A stretch of 64,000 nt of DNA, taken from Yimella lutea. GTDB taxonomy: Bacteria > Actinomycetota > Actinomycetes > Actinomycetales > Dermatophilaceae. The notes beneath the pieces were generated by a model. The model searched no databases and was not told where the DNA came from. It saw only the letters and a list, made by a program, of their open reading frames with translations. Made by a program: the position numbers and the translations under genes. The stretch lies in contig NZ_VFMO01000001.1 in the NCBI RefSeq assembly GCF_006715095.1, positions 3,038,001 through 3,102,000 on the forward strand, in the 5' to 3' direction. Of the stretch, positions 25,102-34,028 are shown piece after piece. Every line of letters begins with the position of its first letter. Position 1 is the stretch's first letter.

Positions 25102-28100
25102 TCAGTACTCGACGGGGGTGGTGCGCTTGCGGATCATCGTGACCTCGTCACGGTTGTTCCCAATCGGCCCGATGTAGTTGAAGAAGTAGGCCAGCTGGGC
25201 GTAGCCACCGACCATGTGGTTGGGCTTCAACAGAATTCGGGTGAGGCTGTTGTGGATTCCGCCGCGCTTGCGGTCACGCTCGGTGAGCGGGACGTCGATG
25301 AGCCGGTCCTGTGCGTGGTGCATGTAGACCGTGCCCTCGGGCATGCGGTGGCTGACGATCGCCCGCGCCGCCACGACACCGTTGCGGTTGACCATCTCAA
25401 TCCAGTCGTTGTCCTTGATGCCGACCTTGTCGGCGTCGCGGTCGCTCATCCAGACCGACTGGCCACCGCGCGACAGCGACAGCATGAACAGGTTGTCCTG
25501 GTACTCGCTGTGGATCGACCACTTGTTGTGCGGCGTGAGGTAGCGCACCGAGACACCGAGTTCGTTCTGCTCACCGATCGGTGCCTCACCGAACAACTGG
25601 GTCATGTTCAGCGGTGGCCGGTACACCGGCAACGCCTCGCCCATCCCGATGAACCAGTCGTGGTCGACATAGAACTGTTGCCGCCCGGTGAGGGTGTGGA
25701 ACGGCTTCTTGCGCTCGATGTTGATGGTGAACGGGCTGTACCGGCGTCCGCCGGACTCCGAACCGGACCACTCCGGTGAGGTGATCACCGGAACCGGTGA
25801 GACCTGGGTGTCGGCGAAGGTGATCTGCTTGCCCTCGTGCTCGGCCGACAGGTCGGCCAGCTGGGTGCCGGTGCGTTTCTCCAGGAACTTGAATCCCTGG
25901 GTGGCCAGGTGACCGTTGGAGACGCCCGCGAGGTGCAGCATGGCGTCGGCCATCTGGACGTCGGTCTCGACCTTCGGCTGTCCCTTGCCGGCGCCGCTCA
26001 TCGCGACCCCGTTGCGCTGCCGCAGGATGTCGACCTCGCGTCCGACCTGGTAGGCGACGCCCTTGGTGAGCATGCCGACCTTCTCCAGCAACGGGCCGAT
26101 GGTCGTCATCTTGTCGTAGACCGCGGTGTAGTCACGTTCGGCGACGGCGATGACCGGCATCGTCTTGCCCGGGATCGGCTCGCACTCCCCCAACTTCCAG
26201 TCCTTCACCTCACCGTGCACGGTGGCCATGGCCTCGGGGGTGTCGTGCCACAGCGGCTTGGCGATGACGTCCTTGCGCGTGCCGAGGTGCTCGACGGCGA
26301 GTTCGCTGAACTTCTTCGCGACAGCCTTCCACGCCTCCCAGTCCGACTTCGTCTGCCACGGCGGGTTGATCGCCGGGTTGAAGGAATGGATGAACGGGTG
26401 CATGTCGGTGGTCGACAGGTCGTGCTTCTCGTACCAGGTCGCCGCCGGCAGCACGACGTCCGACAGGATCGTCGAGCTGGTCATGCGGAAGTCGATGGTC
26501 ATCAGCAGGTCGAGCTTGCCCTCGCCCGCCTCGTCGGCCCATTCGACGGACGTCGGACGGTGCTCCGGCGAGGCCTCGAGCGCCGTCGCGGCACTGTCGG
26601 TGCCGAGCAGGTGACGCAGGAAGTACTCGTTGCCCTTCGCCGAGCTGCCGAGCAGGTTGGAGCGCCACAACGACAGCACGCGCGGGTAGTTGACCGGGTT
26701 CTCCGGGTCTTCGACCGCGAATTTCATTGCACCGGATTTCAATTCGGACGCGACGTACGCAGGAACCTCCATTCCGGCGGCCTCGGCCTGGTCGGCGATG
26801 TCGAGGCTGCTGCGGTCGAAGGTCGGGTAGCTCGGACTCCAGCCGAGGCGGGCCGACTGCGCGAGCAGGTCCATCACTCCCTTGCCGGCGAAGATGCCGG
26901 TGCCGGCGTCCAGGTCGTCGGCGTTGTGGGTGTCGTAGCGGTACTGGCTGGTGTGCACGTACCAGTAGGAGGTCTGGTTCATGTGCCGTGGCGGGCGGTG
27001 CCAGTCGAGCGCGAACGCCATGTGCTGGAAGCCCATGATCGGTCGGATCTTCTCCTGGCCGACGTAGTGCGCCCAGCCGCCGCCGTTGCGTCCTTGGCAA
27101 CCGGTGATCGTGGTCAGCACCAGCATCGCGCGGTAGATCTGGTCGGAGTGGAACCAGTGATTCACGCCTGCGCCCATCAGGATCATGCCGCGGCCGCCCG
27201 TGTCGATCGCGTTCTGCGCCCACTCGCGCGCCAGGCGCTCGACCTGCTGCGCCGGCACACCGGTGTGTTCCTGCTGCCAGGCCGGAGTGGCCGGTGCGGA
27301 CGGGTCGTCGTAGCCGGTCGGCCACGAACCCGGCAGGCCCTCACGTCCGACGCCGTACTGCGCCAGCATGAGGTCAAGGACGGTGGTGACCAGACGTTCG
27401 CCGACGCGGCGGACGGGGACACCCCGGCTCTCGTAGGCGACCTTTCCGTCGCCGGCGTCGAAGCGCGGAAGCTCGACCTCGACGGCGTCGTCACGGGTTT
27501 CGTAGACGCTGAGCAGCGGGTCGATTCCCTCGAGTTCGAGGTTCCACCTGCCCATACCCTCCTCGCCGTAACGGTCCCCGATGGATCCGTTCGGGATTGC
27601 CAATTCTCCTGTGTTGGAGTCGAATACGGCGGTTTTCCACATTGCGTTCTCGGAGTCGGACTTCGGTCCGCCTTCGACATCGCCTGCCACCAGGTACTTG
27701 CCCGGCCGCAGCACGCCGTCCGGGCCCTGGGTCAGGGCGACCAGGTTCGGCAGGTCGGTGAAGCGCTTGTTGTACCCCTCGAAGAACGGCACCTGCTGCT
27801 CGACGAAGAACTCCTTGAGCACGACGTGGCCCATCGCCATCGCGAGCGCCCCGTCGGTGCCGGGCGCGGCGGTGACCCACTCGTCCGCGAACTTCACGTT
27901 CTCGGCGTAGTCGGGGGCGACGGCGATGACCTTCTGGCCGCGATAGCGGGCTTCGGTCATCCAGTGCGCGTCGGGCGTACGGGTCAGCGGAACGTTCGAG
28001 CCCCACATGATCAGGTAGCCCGCGTCCCACCAGTCACCGGACTCGGGGACGTCGGTCTGGTCGCCGAACATCTGCGGCGAGGCGTTGGGCAGGTCGGCGT

Positions 28101-28782
28101 ACCAGTCGTAGAACGACAGCATGGGCGCGCCGACGAGTTCGAGGAAGCGAGCACCGGAGGTGTAGGACACCGGCGACATGGCCGGGATCGGTGAGAAGCC
28201 GGCGATGCGGTCGGGACCGTACTGCTTGACCGTGTGGACGTGGGCGGCCGCCACGATCTCGACGACGTCCTCCCAGGTAGCCCGCACCAGGCCGCCCTTG
28301 CCGCGAGCGCGCTTGTACCGGCGGGCCTTCTCCGGGTCCTCGACGATCGAGGCCCAGGCCAGCACCGGGTCGCCGCCGTGCTCGGCCTTCGCCGCACGGA
28401 ACATCTCCAGCAACACACCGCGCACGTACGGGTAGCGCACCCGGGTCGGGCTGTAGGTGTACCAACTGAACGCAGCGCCACGCGGGCAGCCGCGCGGTTC
28501 GTACTCGGGCTTGTCGGCCCCGGCGCTGGGGTAGTCGGTCTGCTGCGCCTCCCAGGTGATGATGCCGTCCTTGACGTACACCTTCCACGAACAGGACCCG
28601 GTGCAGTTCACGCCATGGGTCGAGCGGACCACCTTGTCGTGCGCCCAACGGTCGCGGTAGAACGCATCGCCCGAACGGCCGCCCTCCTTATAGAGGGTGC
28701 GCAGGTCCGGCGACACCTTCTGCGGTTCGAAATGACGCCGCGTGCGCAACAGCGCATTGGTCATCGGGTCGTCGATCGACAT
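25102..28782 (-). CDS. narG: Respiratory nitrate reductase alpha subunit (molybdoenzyme)
   Basis: Catalytic subunit reducing nitrate to nitrite at a bis-MGD molybdenum centre on the cytoplasmic face, part of a proton-motive loop. The 1226 residues match the family's usual length. The N-terminal FeS site uses His in STHGVNCTGSCSWKVYVKDG with later Cys in EPRGCPRGAAFSWYTYSP. The molybdenum-ligand region appears as FYDWYADLPNASPQMFGDQT, and the cofactor-binding region includes WGSNVPLTRTPDAHW. The C-terminal molydopterin dinucleotide domain ends TMIRKRTTPVEY. GAGGA lies about 10 bases before the ATG. First gene of narGHJI. Confidence 0.98.
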   Translation of the reverse strand: MSIDDPMTNALLRTRRHFEPQKVSPDLRTLYKEGGRSGDAFYRDRWAHDKVVRSTHGVNCTGSCSWKVYVKDGIITWEAQQTDYPSAGADKPEYEPRGCPRGAAFSWYTYSPTRVRYPYVRGVLLEMFRAAKAEHGGDPVLAWASIVEDPEKARRYKRARGKGGLVRATWEDVVEIVAAAHVHTVKQYGPDRIAGFSPIPAMSPVSYTSGARFLELVGAPMLSFYDWYADLPNASPQMFGDQTDVPESGDWWDAGYLIMWGSNVPLTRTPDAHWMTEARYRGQKVIAVAPDYAENVKFADEWVTAAPGTDGALAMAMGHVVLKEFFVEQQVPFFEGYNKRFTDLPNLVALTQGPDGVLRPGKYLVAGDVEGGPKSDSENAMWKTAVFDSNTGELAIPNGSIGDRYGEEGMGRWNLELEGIDPLLSVYETRDDAVEVELPRFDAGDGKVAYESRGVPVRRVGERLVTTVLDLMLAQYGVGREGLPGSWPTGYDDPSAPATPAWQQEHTGVPAQQVERLAREWAQNAIDTGGRGMILMGAGVNHWFHSDQIYRAMLVLTTITGCQGRNGGGWAHYVGQEKIRPIMGFQHMAFALDWHRPPRHMNQTSYWYVHTSQYRYDTHNADDLDAGTGIFAGKGVMDLLAQSARLGWSPSYPTFDRSSLDIADQAEAAGMEVPAYVASELKSGAMKFAVEDPENPVNYPRVLSLWRSNLLGSSAKGNEYFLRHLLGTDSAATALEASPEHRPTSVEWADEAGEGKLDLLMTIDFRMTSSTILSDVVLPAATWYEKHDLSTTDMHPFIHSFNPAINPPWQTKSDWEAWKAVAKKFSELAVEHLGTRKDVIAKPLWHDTPEAMATVHGEVKDWKLGECEPIPGKTMPVIAVAERDYTAVYDKMTTIGPLLEKVGMLTKGVAYQVGREVDILRQRNGVAMSGAGKGQPKVETDVQMADAMLHLAGVSNGHLATQGFKFLEKRTGTQLADLSAEHEGKQITFADTQVSPVPVITSPEWSGSESGGRRYSPFTINIERKKPFHTLTGRQQFYVDHDWFIGMGEALPVYRPPLNMTQLFGEAPIGEQNELGVSVRYLTPHNKWSIHSEYQDNLFMLSLSRGGQSVWMSDRDADKVGIKDNDWIEMVNRNGVVAARAIVSHRMPEGTVYMHHAQDRLIDVPLTERDRKRGGIHNSLTRILLKPNHMVGGYAQLAYFFNYIGPIGNNRDEVTMIRKRTTPVEY

Positions 28783-28955
28783 CGGATCAATTCCTCACAC
28801 TCGGCACAGCTGTCCCAACTCCCTTGACACTAGGGAGGGACAGAACCGTCCGGAAGAGGACCAACGTCCCTATTGCGGACGCGTCCATCCTCCTAATTTG
28901 TGTGATGCACGGTTGTCTACCGTGCGCCCCGCATGATTCAAGGAGCACACACGCG
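28783..28955. promoter_or_regulatory. Divergent narG/narK control region with DevR/NarL-type palindromes
   Basis: This 173-bp gap between divergent operons contains GGACCAACGTCCC at 28858-28870. Read on the minus strand it is GGGACGTTGGTCC, matching the DevR/DosR box half-sites GGGAC and GTCC with the usual 4-base centre. Two further GGAC/GTCC pairs lie close by with other spacings: GGGACAGAACCGTCC at 28837-28851 and GGACGCGTCC at 28877-28886. A DevR-like regulator is encoded 4 kb away. A TTGACA occurs at 28824-28829 but has no convincing -10 partner. The narK ribosome site AAGGAG is near 28940. Confidence 0.65.
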
Positions 28956-30308
28956 ATGTCCGCTACGGCATCCAGCACCACCCCGGCCGACACGTCGCGG
29001 GGTTCCACCAGGGTCCTGGTGATGTCCACGATCGCCTTCACGCTGATGTTCGCGGTGTGGCTGATGTTCGGCATCCTCGGTGTGCCGATCCAGAAGGAGT
29101 TGAAGCTCAGCGACCCGCAGCTGGCCTGGATCAGCGCGGTAGCCGTCCTGAACGGTTCGCTGTGGCGCCTGCCCGCCGGGATGCTCACCGACCGCATCGG
29201 TGGACGCGTCGTCACGATCGCGATGCTGCTGCTGACGGCCATCCCCTGCTACCTGGTCGCGCACGCACACAGCTACGGCATGTTGCTGATGCTGGCCTTC
29301 CTGGTCGGTTTCGCCGGCAACCTGTTCAGCGTCGGCGTCGCGTGGAACTCGGCGTGGACGCCGAAGGAACGCCAGGGCTTCGCGCTGGGGGTCTTCGGTG
29401 CCGGCAACGTCGGCGCATCGGTCACCAAGCTGATGCTCGTCGTCTTCCCGACCGTACTCACCGCCACGGCAGGCGCGACCTACTTCGGCTTCATCGAGGG
29501 CGGTTGGCGTCTGTTCCCGGTGATCTACTCCTTCGCCCTCGTGGCCGTCGCCGTCCTCATCCTGGTCGTGACTCCCCGCACGGACCGGATGGCCGGCGCG
29601 GGCAAGCCGATCGGCGAGATGCTCGAGCCGCTGAAGCAGATGCGGGTGTGGCGCTTCAGCCTGTACTACGCCGCGGTGTTCGGTGCGTACGTCGCGTTGT
29701 CGGCTTGGTTGCCGAAGTATTACGTCGACAACTTCGACGTCTCGCTGCACGACGCTGCTCTGCTGACCGCCACCTTCATCTTCCCGGCGTCCTTGTTACG
29801 TCCGGTGGGCGGCGCGTTCTCCGACCGCCTCGGCGCCCGCAAGGTCATGTATCTCACCTTCGGCGTCATGCTGGTGACCACCGGCATCCTGATGATGCCG
29901 AACGGACACTTGGTCATCGCGCACCCGGACGGACACACCAGTCAGCACCTTGCCTGGAACCTCGGCATCGCCCCGTTCGCCGTGCTGGTGTTCCTGCTCG
30001 GCTGCGCGATGGGTATCGGAAAAGCCGCTGTTTACAAGCACATTCCCGAGTACTTCCCCGACAACGTCGGTTCGGTCGGTGGCCTGGTCGGCATGTTCGG
30101 TGGTCTCGGCGGATTCGTCCTGCCCCCGCTGTTCGCCTACACCAAACAGTGGTCCGGCTTCCCGTCCAGCACCTTCTTCGTCCTCTTCCTGCTCACGGCC
30201 CTCTGCGCGATCTGGATGCACCTGACCGTCCTGCGTATGCACCGCGAGCACTCCCCCGAAATCGCCGACCGCATCGAGCGGCCCGAAACAGTTGGAGCAC
30301 ACCGATGA
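28956..30308 (+). CDS. narK: Nitrate/nitrite transporter, NarK family (first of two)
   Basis: A 450-residue major-facilitator transporter of the nitrate/nitrite porter family, with about 12 membrane helices. Nitrate-signature Gly-rich segments are present: VGFAGNLFSVGVAWNSAWTP and FALGVFGAGNVGASVTKLML in the first half, and MGIGKAAVYKHIPEYFPDNV with SVGGLVGMFGGLGGFVLPPL in the second. Short, and lacking the long N-terminal extension, it resembles NarK1-type proteins thought to be nitrate/proton symporters; that assignment is inference. The ATG at 28956 has AAGGAG upstream. It overlaps the second transporter gene by 4 bases and diverges from narGHJI. Confidence 0.93.
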   Translation: MSATASSTTPADTSRGSTRVLVMSTIAFTLMFAVWLMFGILGVPIQKELKLSDPQLAWISAVAVLNGSLWRLPAGMLTDRIGGRVVTIAMLLLTAIPCYLVAHAHSYGMLLMLAFLVGFAGNLFSVGVAWNSAWTPKERQGFALGVFGAGNVGASVTKLMLVVFPTVLTATAGATYFGFIEGGWRLFPVIYSFALVAVAVLILVVTPRTDRMAGAGKPIGEMLEPLKQMRVWRFSLYYAAVFGAYVALSAWLPKYYVDNFDVSLHDAALLTATFIFPASLLRPVGGAFSDRLGARKVMYLTFGVMLVTTGILMMPNGHLVIAHPDGHTSQHLAWNLGIAPFAVLVFLLGCAMGIGKAAVYKHIPEYFPDNVGSVGGLVGMFGGLGGFVLPPLFAYTKQWSGFPSSTFFVLFLLTALCAIWMHLTVLRMHREHSPEIADRIERPETVGAHR

Positions 30309-31708
30309 CCAGTACGACCGCGCCCGCGCCGCAACGCCGCGGCAAGGAGTGGCTCGAGGAATGGGATCCCGAGAGTGAGCAGTGGGACTCCGGCCTCGCC
30401 TGGCGCACCCTGTGGATCACGACCTTCTGCCTGACCCTGGCGTTCATCGCCTGGTTCCTGCCCAGCGCGATCATCCCCAAGCTCAATGCCCTCGGGTACA
30501 GCTGGACGAAGTCCGAGCTGTACTGGATGGCCGCGATGCCCGGCCTCGCCGCCGGTCTGCTGCGCCTGGTCTGGATGGTGCTGCCGCCCATCATGGGCAC
30601 CCGCAAGATGGTGTCGCTGACCACCCTGCTCCTGGTACCCTCGACCCTCGGCTGGGGCGTCCGCGTCCAGAACCCCACCGCTCCGTACTGGGAGCTGATG
30701 GTGCTGGCCTTCCTCGCCGGTATCGGTGGAGGCGCCTTCTCCGGCTTCATGCCGAGCACCTCGTTCTTCTTTCCCAAGTCCAAGCAGGGCACCGCGCTCG
30801 GCCTGCAGGCGGGCCTGGGCAACTTCGGCGTCTCGATCGTCCAGCTGACCACGCCGTACCTGATCGCGATGAGCGGCCTGGCCATCTTCGGCGGCAGCCA
30901 GATGATGAAGTCGCCGGGCAAGGCCAGTCAGCAGGTCTGGTATCAGAACGCCGCGTTCGTCTGGATCCCGCTGATGATAATCGGCGCGATCCTGGCCTGG
31001 ACGATGCTGAAGTCGGTGCCGATCCATGCGAACGTCAAGCAGCAGTTCGACATCTTCAAGAACCAGGACACCTGGTGGATGACGTTGCTTTACATCATGA
31101 CCTTCGGCACGTTCGCCGGCCTGTCCGCGCAGTTCGGTCTGCTCATGGCCGACTTGTACGGCACCGGTAACAGCGAGATCGTCAGCGGATCCGGTGCTGC
31201 CGCAAGGGTTTTGGTCGAGGGGTACACGCTGCCCGACCCGGTGAAGTTCGTCTTCCTCGGCCCGCTCATCGGTGCCGGTGCTCGCGTGCTGTTCTCGCCG
31301 CTCACCGACCGCATGGGCGGAGCGATCTGGTCGCTCATCTCCGGCATCGGACTGGTCGCCTCGATCATCTACACGATCCCGAGCCTGACGCCGGACACCT
31401 CGTCCGCTGCAGCCCTGGACTCGGGCTTCAACCAGTTCCTGTTCGGGATGCTCGCGATCTTCTTCTTCTCCGGCATCGGCAACGCATCCACCTTCAAACA
31501 GATGCCGATGATCTTCGAGCGGCGCCAGGCCGGCGGTGTGATCGGCTGGACGGCTGCCATCGCGGCGTTCGGTCCGTTCCTGTTCGGTATCGGCATCACC
31601 ACGATGGGTGGCCCGGCCTTCTACTGGCTGGGTGTCGCCTGGGCGGTCATGTGCATCGCCATCACCTGGTGGCGCTACGCACGTCCGGGAGCTCCCAAGA
31701 AGAGCTGA
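30305..31708 (+). CDS. Nitrate/nitrite transporter, NarK family (second of two)
   Basis: A 467-residue porter with the NarK2/NarU-like opening WLEEWDPESEQWDSGLAWRT and motif GLQAGLGNFGVSIVQLTTPY. Compared with the first protein it has a larger central extracytoplasmic stretch (GGSQMMKSPGKASQQVWYQN) and two extra loops. This fits the subgroup often acting as nitrate/nitrite antiporters and paired with a NarK1-type protein, sometimes as a fusion. Here the two are separate genes with an ATGA overlap. Paired transporters allow symport when nitrite is scarce and exchange afterwards (family knowledge). It ends 166 bases before the DGPF gene; no terminator was recognised in that gap. Confidence 0.93.
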   Translation: MTSTTAPAPQRRGKEWLEEWDPESEQWDSGLAWRTLWITTFCLTLAFIAWFLPSAIIPKLNALGYSWTKSELYWMAAMPGLAAGLLRLVWMVLPPIMGTRKMVSLTTLLLVPSTLGWGVRVQNPTAPYWELMVLAFLAGIGGGAFSGFMPSTSFFFPKSKQGTALGLQAGLGNFGVSIVQLTTPYLIAMSGLAIFGGSQMMKSPGKASQQVWYQNAAFVWIPLMIIGAILAWTMLKSVPIHANVKQQFDIFKNQDTWWMTLLYIMTFGTFAGLSAQFGLLMADLYGTGNSEIVSGSGAAARVLVEGYTLPDPVKFVFLGPLIGAGARVLFSPLTDRMGGAIWSLISGIGLVASIIYTIPSLTPDTSSAAALDSGFNQFLFGMLAIFFFSGIGNASTFKQMPMIFERRQAGGVIGWTAAIAAFGPFLFGIGITTMGGPAFYWLGVAWAVMCIAITWWRYARPGAPKKS

Positions 31709-31873
31709 CGCTCGGTCCCCGTCGATTCGAACTCGCGGCCTGCAGTTGTTCTTGTGTGACAGCGTCGTGCTCGGAAAGAAGTTTTCAGTGTGTTGTCGAT
31801 TTCGGACGTCTCCGCACGACATGGTGTCGAGATCGCGAATCGCGCGAGACTCACCCACCGAGAGGAGCTCGAC

Positions 31874-32227
31874 ATGAAGTACCTGGTGTTGCTGATGGGC
31901 GACGGCGAAGAGATCCCCTGGAACGAGCAGTCGCCACAGCAACAAACCGCCTCGATAGAGAAGTTCGGCGCATTCGACGCCGCGTGCGCCCAGCGCAGCG
32001 GCGTCCAGATCCTCGCCGGCGAGGCACTGGGCGCGCCTGGAGATGCGAAGGTGATGCGCTCGCGTGCCGGTCAGGTCTCGATCACCGACGGTCCCTACGC
32101 GGAAGCGATCGAGGGGATGGGCGGTTTCTACCTCGTCGAGAGTCCCGATCTCGACACACTGTTCGAGCTGCTGCGTCTGTTGCCCGCCTACGACATCCAG
32201 GTCGCGCCGGTGGTCGACCCGGTGTGA
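31874..32227 (+). CDS. YCII/DGPF-domain protein
   Basis: A 117-residue protein of the DGPF (YCII-related) family: MKYLVLLMGDGEEIPWNE at the start and the DGPY motif in QVSITDGPYAEAIEGMGGFY. The fold is a ferredoxin-like alpha/beta barrel. The biochemical role is unknown, but such genes are characteristically paired with ECF42-group sigma factors, exactly as here. The ATG at 31874 follows AGAGGAGCTC. It overlaps the decayed sigma-factor gene by 4 bases. Unlike its partner, this gene looks intact. Confidence 0.92.
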   Translation: MKYLVLLMGDGEEIPWNEQSPQQQTASIEKFGAFDAACAQRSGVQILAGEALGAPGDAKVMRSRAGQVSITDGPYAEAIEGMGGFYLVESPDLDTLFELLRLLPAYDIQVAPVVDPV

Positions 32228-32798
32228 ACGATGCAGACGCCGCCGACGCACTCGCCGAGGCAGTGCGCTGCGACTGGGGGCGCCTGACCGCGCTGCTGGT
32301 GCGACGCACTGGGCGAGTGGACCTCGCCGCGGACGCGTTGGCGGACGCCTGCGAGGCGGCAGTGCGGACGTGGCCACGAGACGGCCGTCCGACCAACCCG
32401 ACCGGTTGGTTGATGACCGTCGCGAGCCGTCGCCTGATCGATGCGCTTCGGGCCGAGAACACTGCCCGCAGCCGGTCGGACGAACTGCTTCGACAGGCCG
32501 AGGACACCGAGCATCGCCATAGCCGGCGGATGGACGAGGCGTTGCTGGCGTTGATGCTGCTGCAGCACGCGCGACGCGATGCTCGTGTCGTGGACGGCAC
32601 GCTCGTCCTCCTCGCCGATCAGGACCGGAGCCGTTGGCACCACGACGAGATCGCCGAGGGACTCGGTCTCCTCGATCACCCGGCACTCGCATCACCGGTC
32701 GTTCGGCACGGACCGCCTACGACGAAGCAATCGCCCACTGCGACAACCCTGTCGAGCGCGCTCACCTCGAAGGCAGACGAGCCGAGTCGGCGGAGTGA
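32224..32798 (+). pseudogene. Decayed ECF42-type sigma factor
   Basis: Starts at a GTG overlapping the DGPF gene and reads NDADAADALAEAVRCDWGRL, with sigma region 2 (DLAADALADACEAAVRTWPR, PTGWLMTVASRRLIDALRAE). Region 4 and much of the TPR-like C-terminal extension are missing. After RRMDEAL the sequence jumps to DARVVDGTLVLLADQDRSRW, a C-terminal-domain segment. The final TAYDEAIAHCDNPVERAHLE is readable only in another frame, ending at a TGA at 32796. A whole protein would have about 400 residues. Without region 4 it should not recognise -35 elements. Confidence 0.85.
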
Positions 32799-32877
32799 AA
32801 GGTCCGCAGAACTCGCGGGTCAGCTGACCAGTCCCGCGGACACTCGATCTCGACTGTCCGCAGGACGCGCGGGTCAC

Positions 32878-33567
32878 CTATGCCAAGTTGCGGACGTTCG
32901 GTGCTGATAAGGCGTGGGTGCGTAACCGCTCGACGAGGACGGCCGCCTGGGTGCGGGAGCCGAGGCCGAGTTTGGCCAGGATACTGGTGATGTAGTTCTT
33001 CACCGTCTTCTCGGCGAGGAACAATTCGCCGGCGATCTGGCGGTTCGTCATCCCGTCGGCGACCAGCAGCAGCACCCTGCGTTCCTGTTCGGTGAGTTTC
33101 TCCAGCGCCGGGTGATGCGAGATGTCGGTCGCGGCGATCCGGTCACGCACCTCGCGGGCGGCGCCGTCGTCCAGCAGGTTCTCCCCTGCGGCCACGCGCA
33201 GCACGACATCGACGAGCTCGTTGCCGCGGATCTGCTTGAGAACGTACGCCTGAGCCCCCGCCAGGATGGCTTGCATCATCGCTTCGTCGTCGTCGTAGGA
33301 CGTGAGGATGACGCAATGGATGTGCGGGTCGATCGAGCGCACCTCGCGGCAGACGTCCATTCCCGAGCCGTCACCCAGGCGGCCGTCGAGCACCGCGACG
33401 TCCGGGCGCAGGGCGGGGATCCGCGCAATGGCTTCGACGGCGGAACCGGAGTCGCCGATGACCTCGCAGCGGCCGTCCTGCGACAGCACCTCGGCCAACC
33501 CCCGGCGGACGATCTCGTGGTCGTCGACCAGGTAGATCTTCACGGGAGTGTTCGTCAAGGTGCTCAC
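32878..33567 (-). CDS. DevR/NarL-type response regulator
   Basis: A 229-residue two-component regulator. The receiver domain (about 9-125) has acidic residues Asp15-Asp16 in YLVDDHEIVRRGL, phospho-acceptor Asp61 in VAVLDGRLGDG, Thr89 in ILTSYDDD and Lys111 in YVLKQIRG. The LuxR-type helix-turn-helix (about 165-225) reads LTEQERRVLLLVADGMTNRQ and FLAEKTVKNYITSILAKLGL, very close to mycobacterial DevR/DosR. The GTG at 33567 was chosen because the probable autoregulatory box lies just upstream at 33595; the frame stays open to 33621. It diverges from the gene pair encoding its likely sensor. Confidence 0.9.
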   Translation of the reverse strand: MSTLTNTPVKIYLVDDHEIVRRGLAEVLSQDGRCEVIGDSGSAVEAIARIPALRPDVAVLDGRLGDGSGMDVCREVRSIDPHIHCVILTSYDDDEAMMQAILAGAQAYVLKQIRGNELVDVVLRVAAGENLLDDGAAREVRDRIAATDISHHPALEKLTEQERRVLLLVADGMTNRQIAGELFLAEKTVKNYITSILAKLGLGSRTQAAVLVERLRTHALSAPNVRNLA

Positions 33568-33594
33568 GCTCCCGCATTCTGCCAGGCCCTCCTC

Positions 33595-33608
33595 GGGACC
33601 TTGGTCCC
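33595..33608. promoter_or_regulatory. DevR/DosR-type box in the regulator/sensor divergent promoter
   Basis: GGGACCTTGGTCCC is a perfect palindrome with the 5-4-5 layout of the DevR/DosR recognition sequence (GGGAC, 4-base centre, GTCCC). It lies 28 bases from the response-regulator GTG and 36 bases from the ATG of the divergent gene, well placed to control both. This is the best match in the window. Confidence 0.75.
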
Positions 33609-33643
33609 TGGAGATCTCCACCGTGACTCACAACACTTGCGTC

Positions 33644-34018
33644 ATGGCTCAGCAGACGATCCTGCCCGCGCAGAGCCGGTCGTTGATCGACACGCTCATC
33701 AACACCGTCGGTCTCGGCCGCGTCGCGTTGTCGCGCGGCGCTCTCCCGGTCGTCCTGGTCGTGCGTTGTGAAACCGACGACGACCGCATCTTGCTGCGCA
33801 GCGACGACCAGACACTCGCCCGCGCCGCAGAGTCCGGCGACGTGGTCGCCTTTCAGGTCGACGACGTGAGAACGGACGGCGGCGGGTGCAGCGTGGTGGT
33901 GACCGGCGTCCTCGCGCCTGAATCCCCTTGTTCAGTGTGCCTTTTCCCGACGATCATCACTCTCACCGAGCTTCACCTCGGCCCACCGGTGAAGGGCACC
34001 ACGGTGGGCACCGCCTAG
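33644..34018 (+). CDS. Pyridoxamine 5'-phosphate oxidase-like (flavin-associated) small protein
   Basis: A 124-residue protein with the split-barrel pattern of FMN- or F420-binding PPOX-like proteins: LINTVGLGRVALSRGALPVV, then VVRCETDDDRILLRSDDQTL, VVAFQVDDVRTDGGGCSVVV and TGVLAPE. The C-terminus is shorter and more divergent than usual. Genes of this fold are common in DosR regulons (family knowledge). It sits between the DevR-type box and the sensor kinase gene, 10 bases upstream of the latter, so it is probably box-controlled. Cofactor and substrate are unknown. Confidence 0.75.
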   Translation: MAQQTILPAQSRSLIDTLINTVGLGRVALSRGALPVVLVVRCETDDDRILLRSDDQTLARAAESGDVVAFQVDDVRTDGGGCSVVVTGVLAPESPCSVCLFPTIITLTELHLGPPVKGTTVGTA

Positions 34019-34028
34019 GGTCGGACGC

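Noticed and set aside
25837..28194. 785-codon open frame on the plus strand
   Set aside because: Entirely antisense to narG, which is unambiguous. No independent coding signal.
28956..31708. Single NarK1-NarK2 fusion
   Set aside because: The two transporters are in different frames with an ATGA overlap and each has its own start and stop, so they are separate proteins here.
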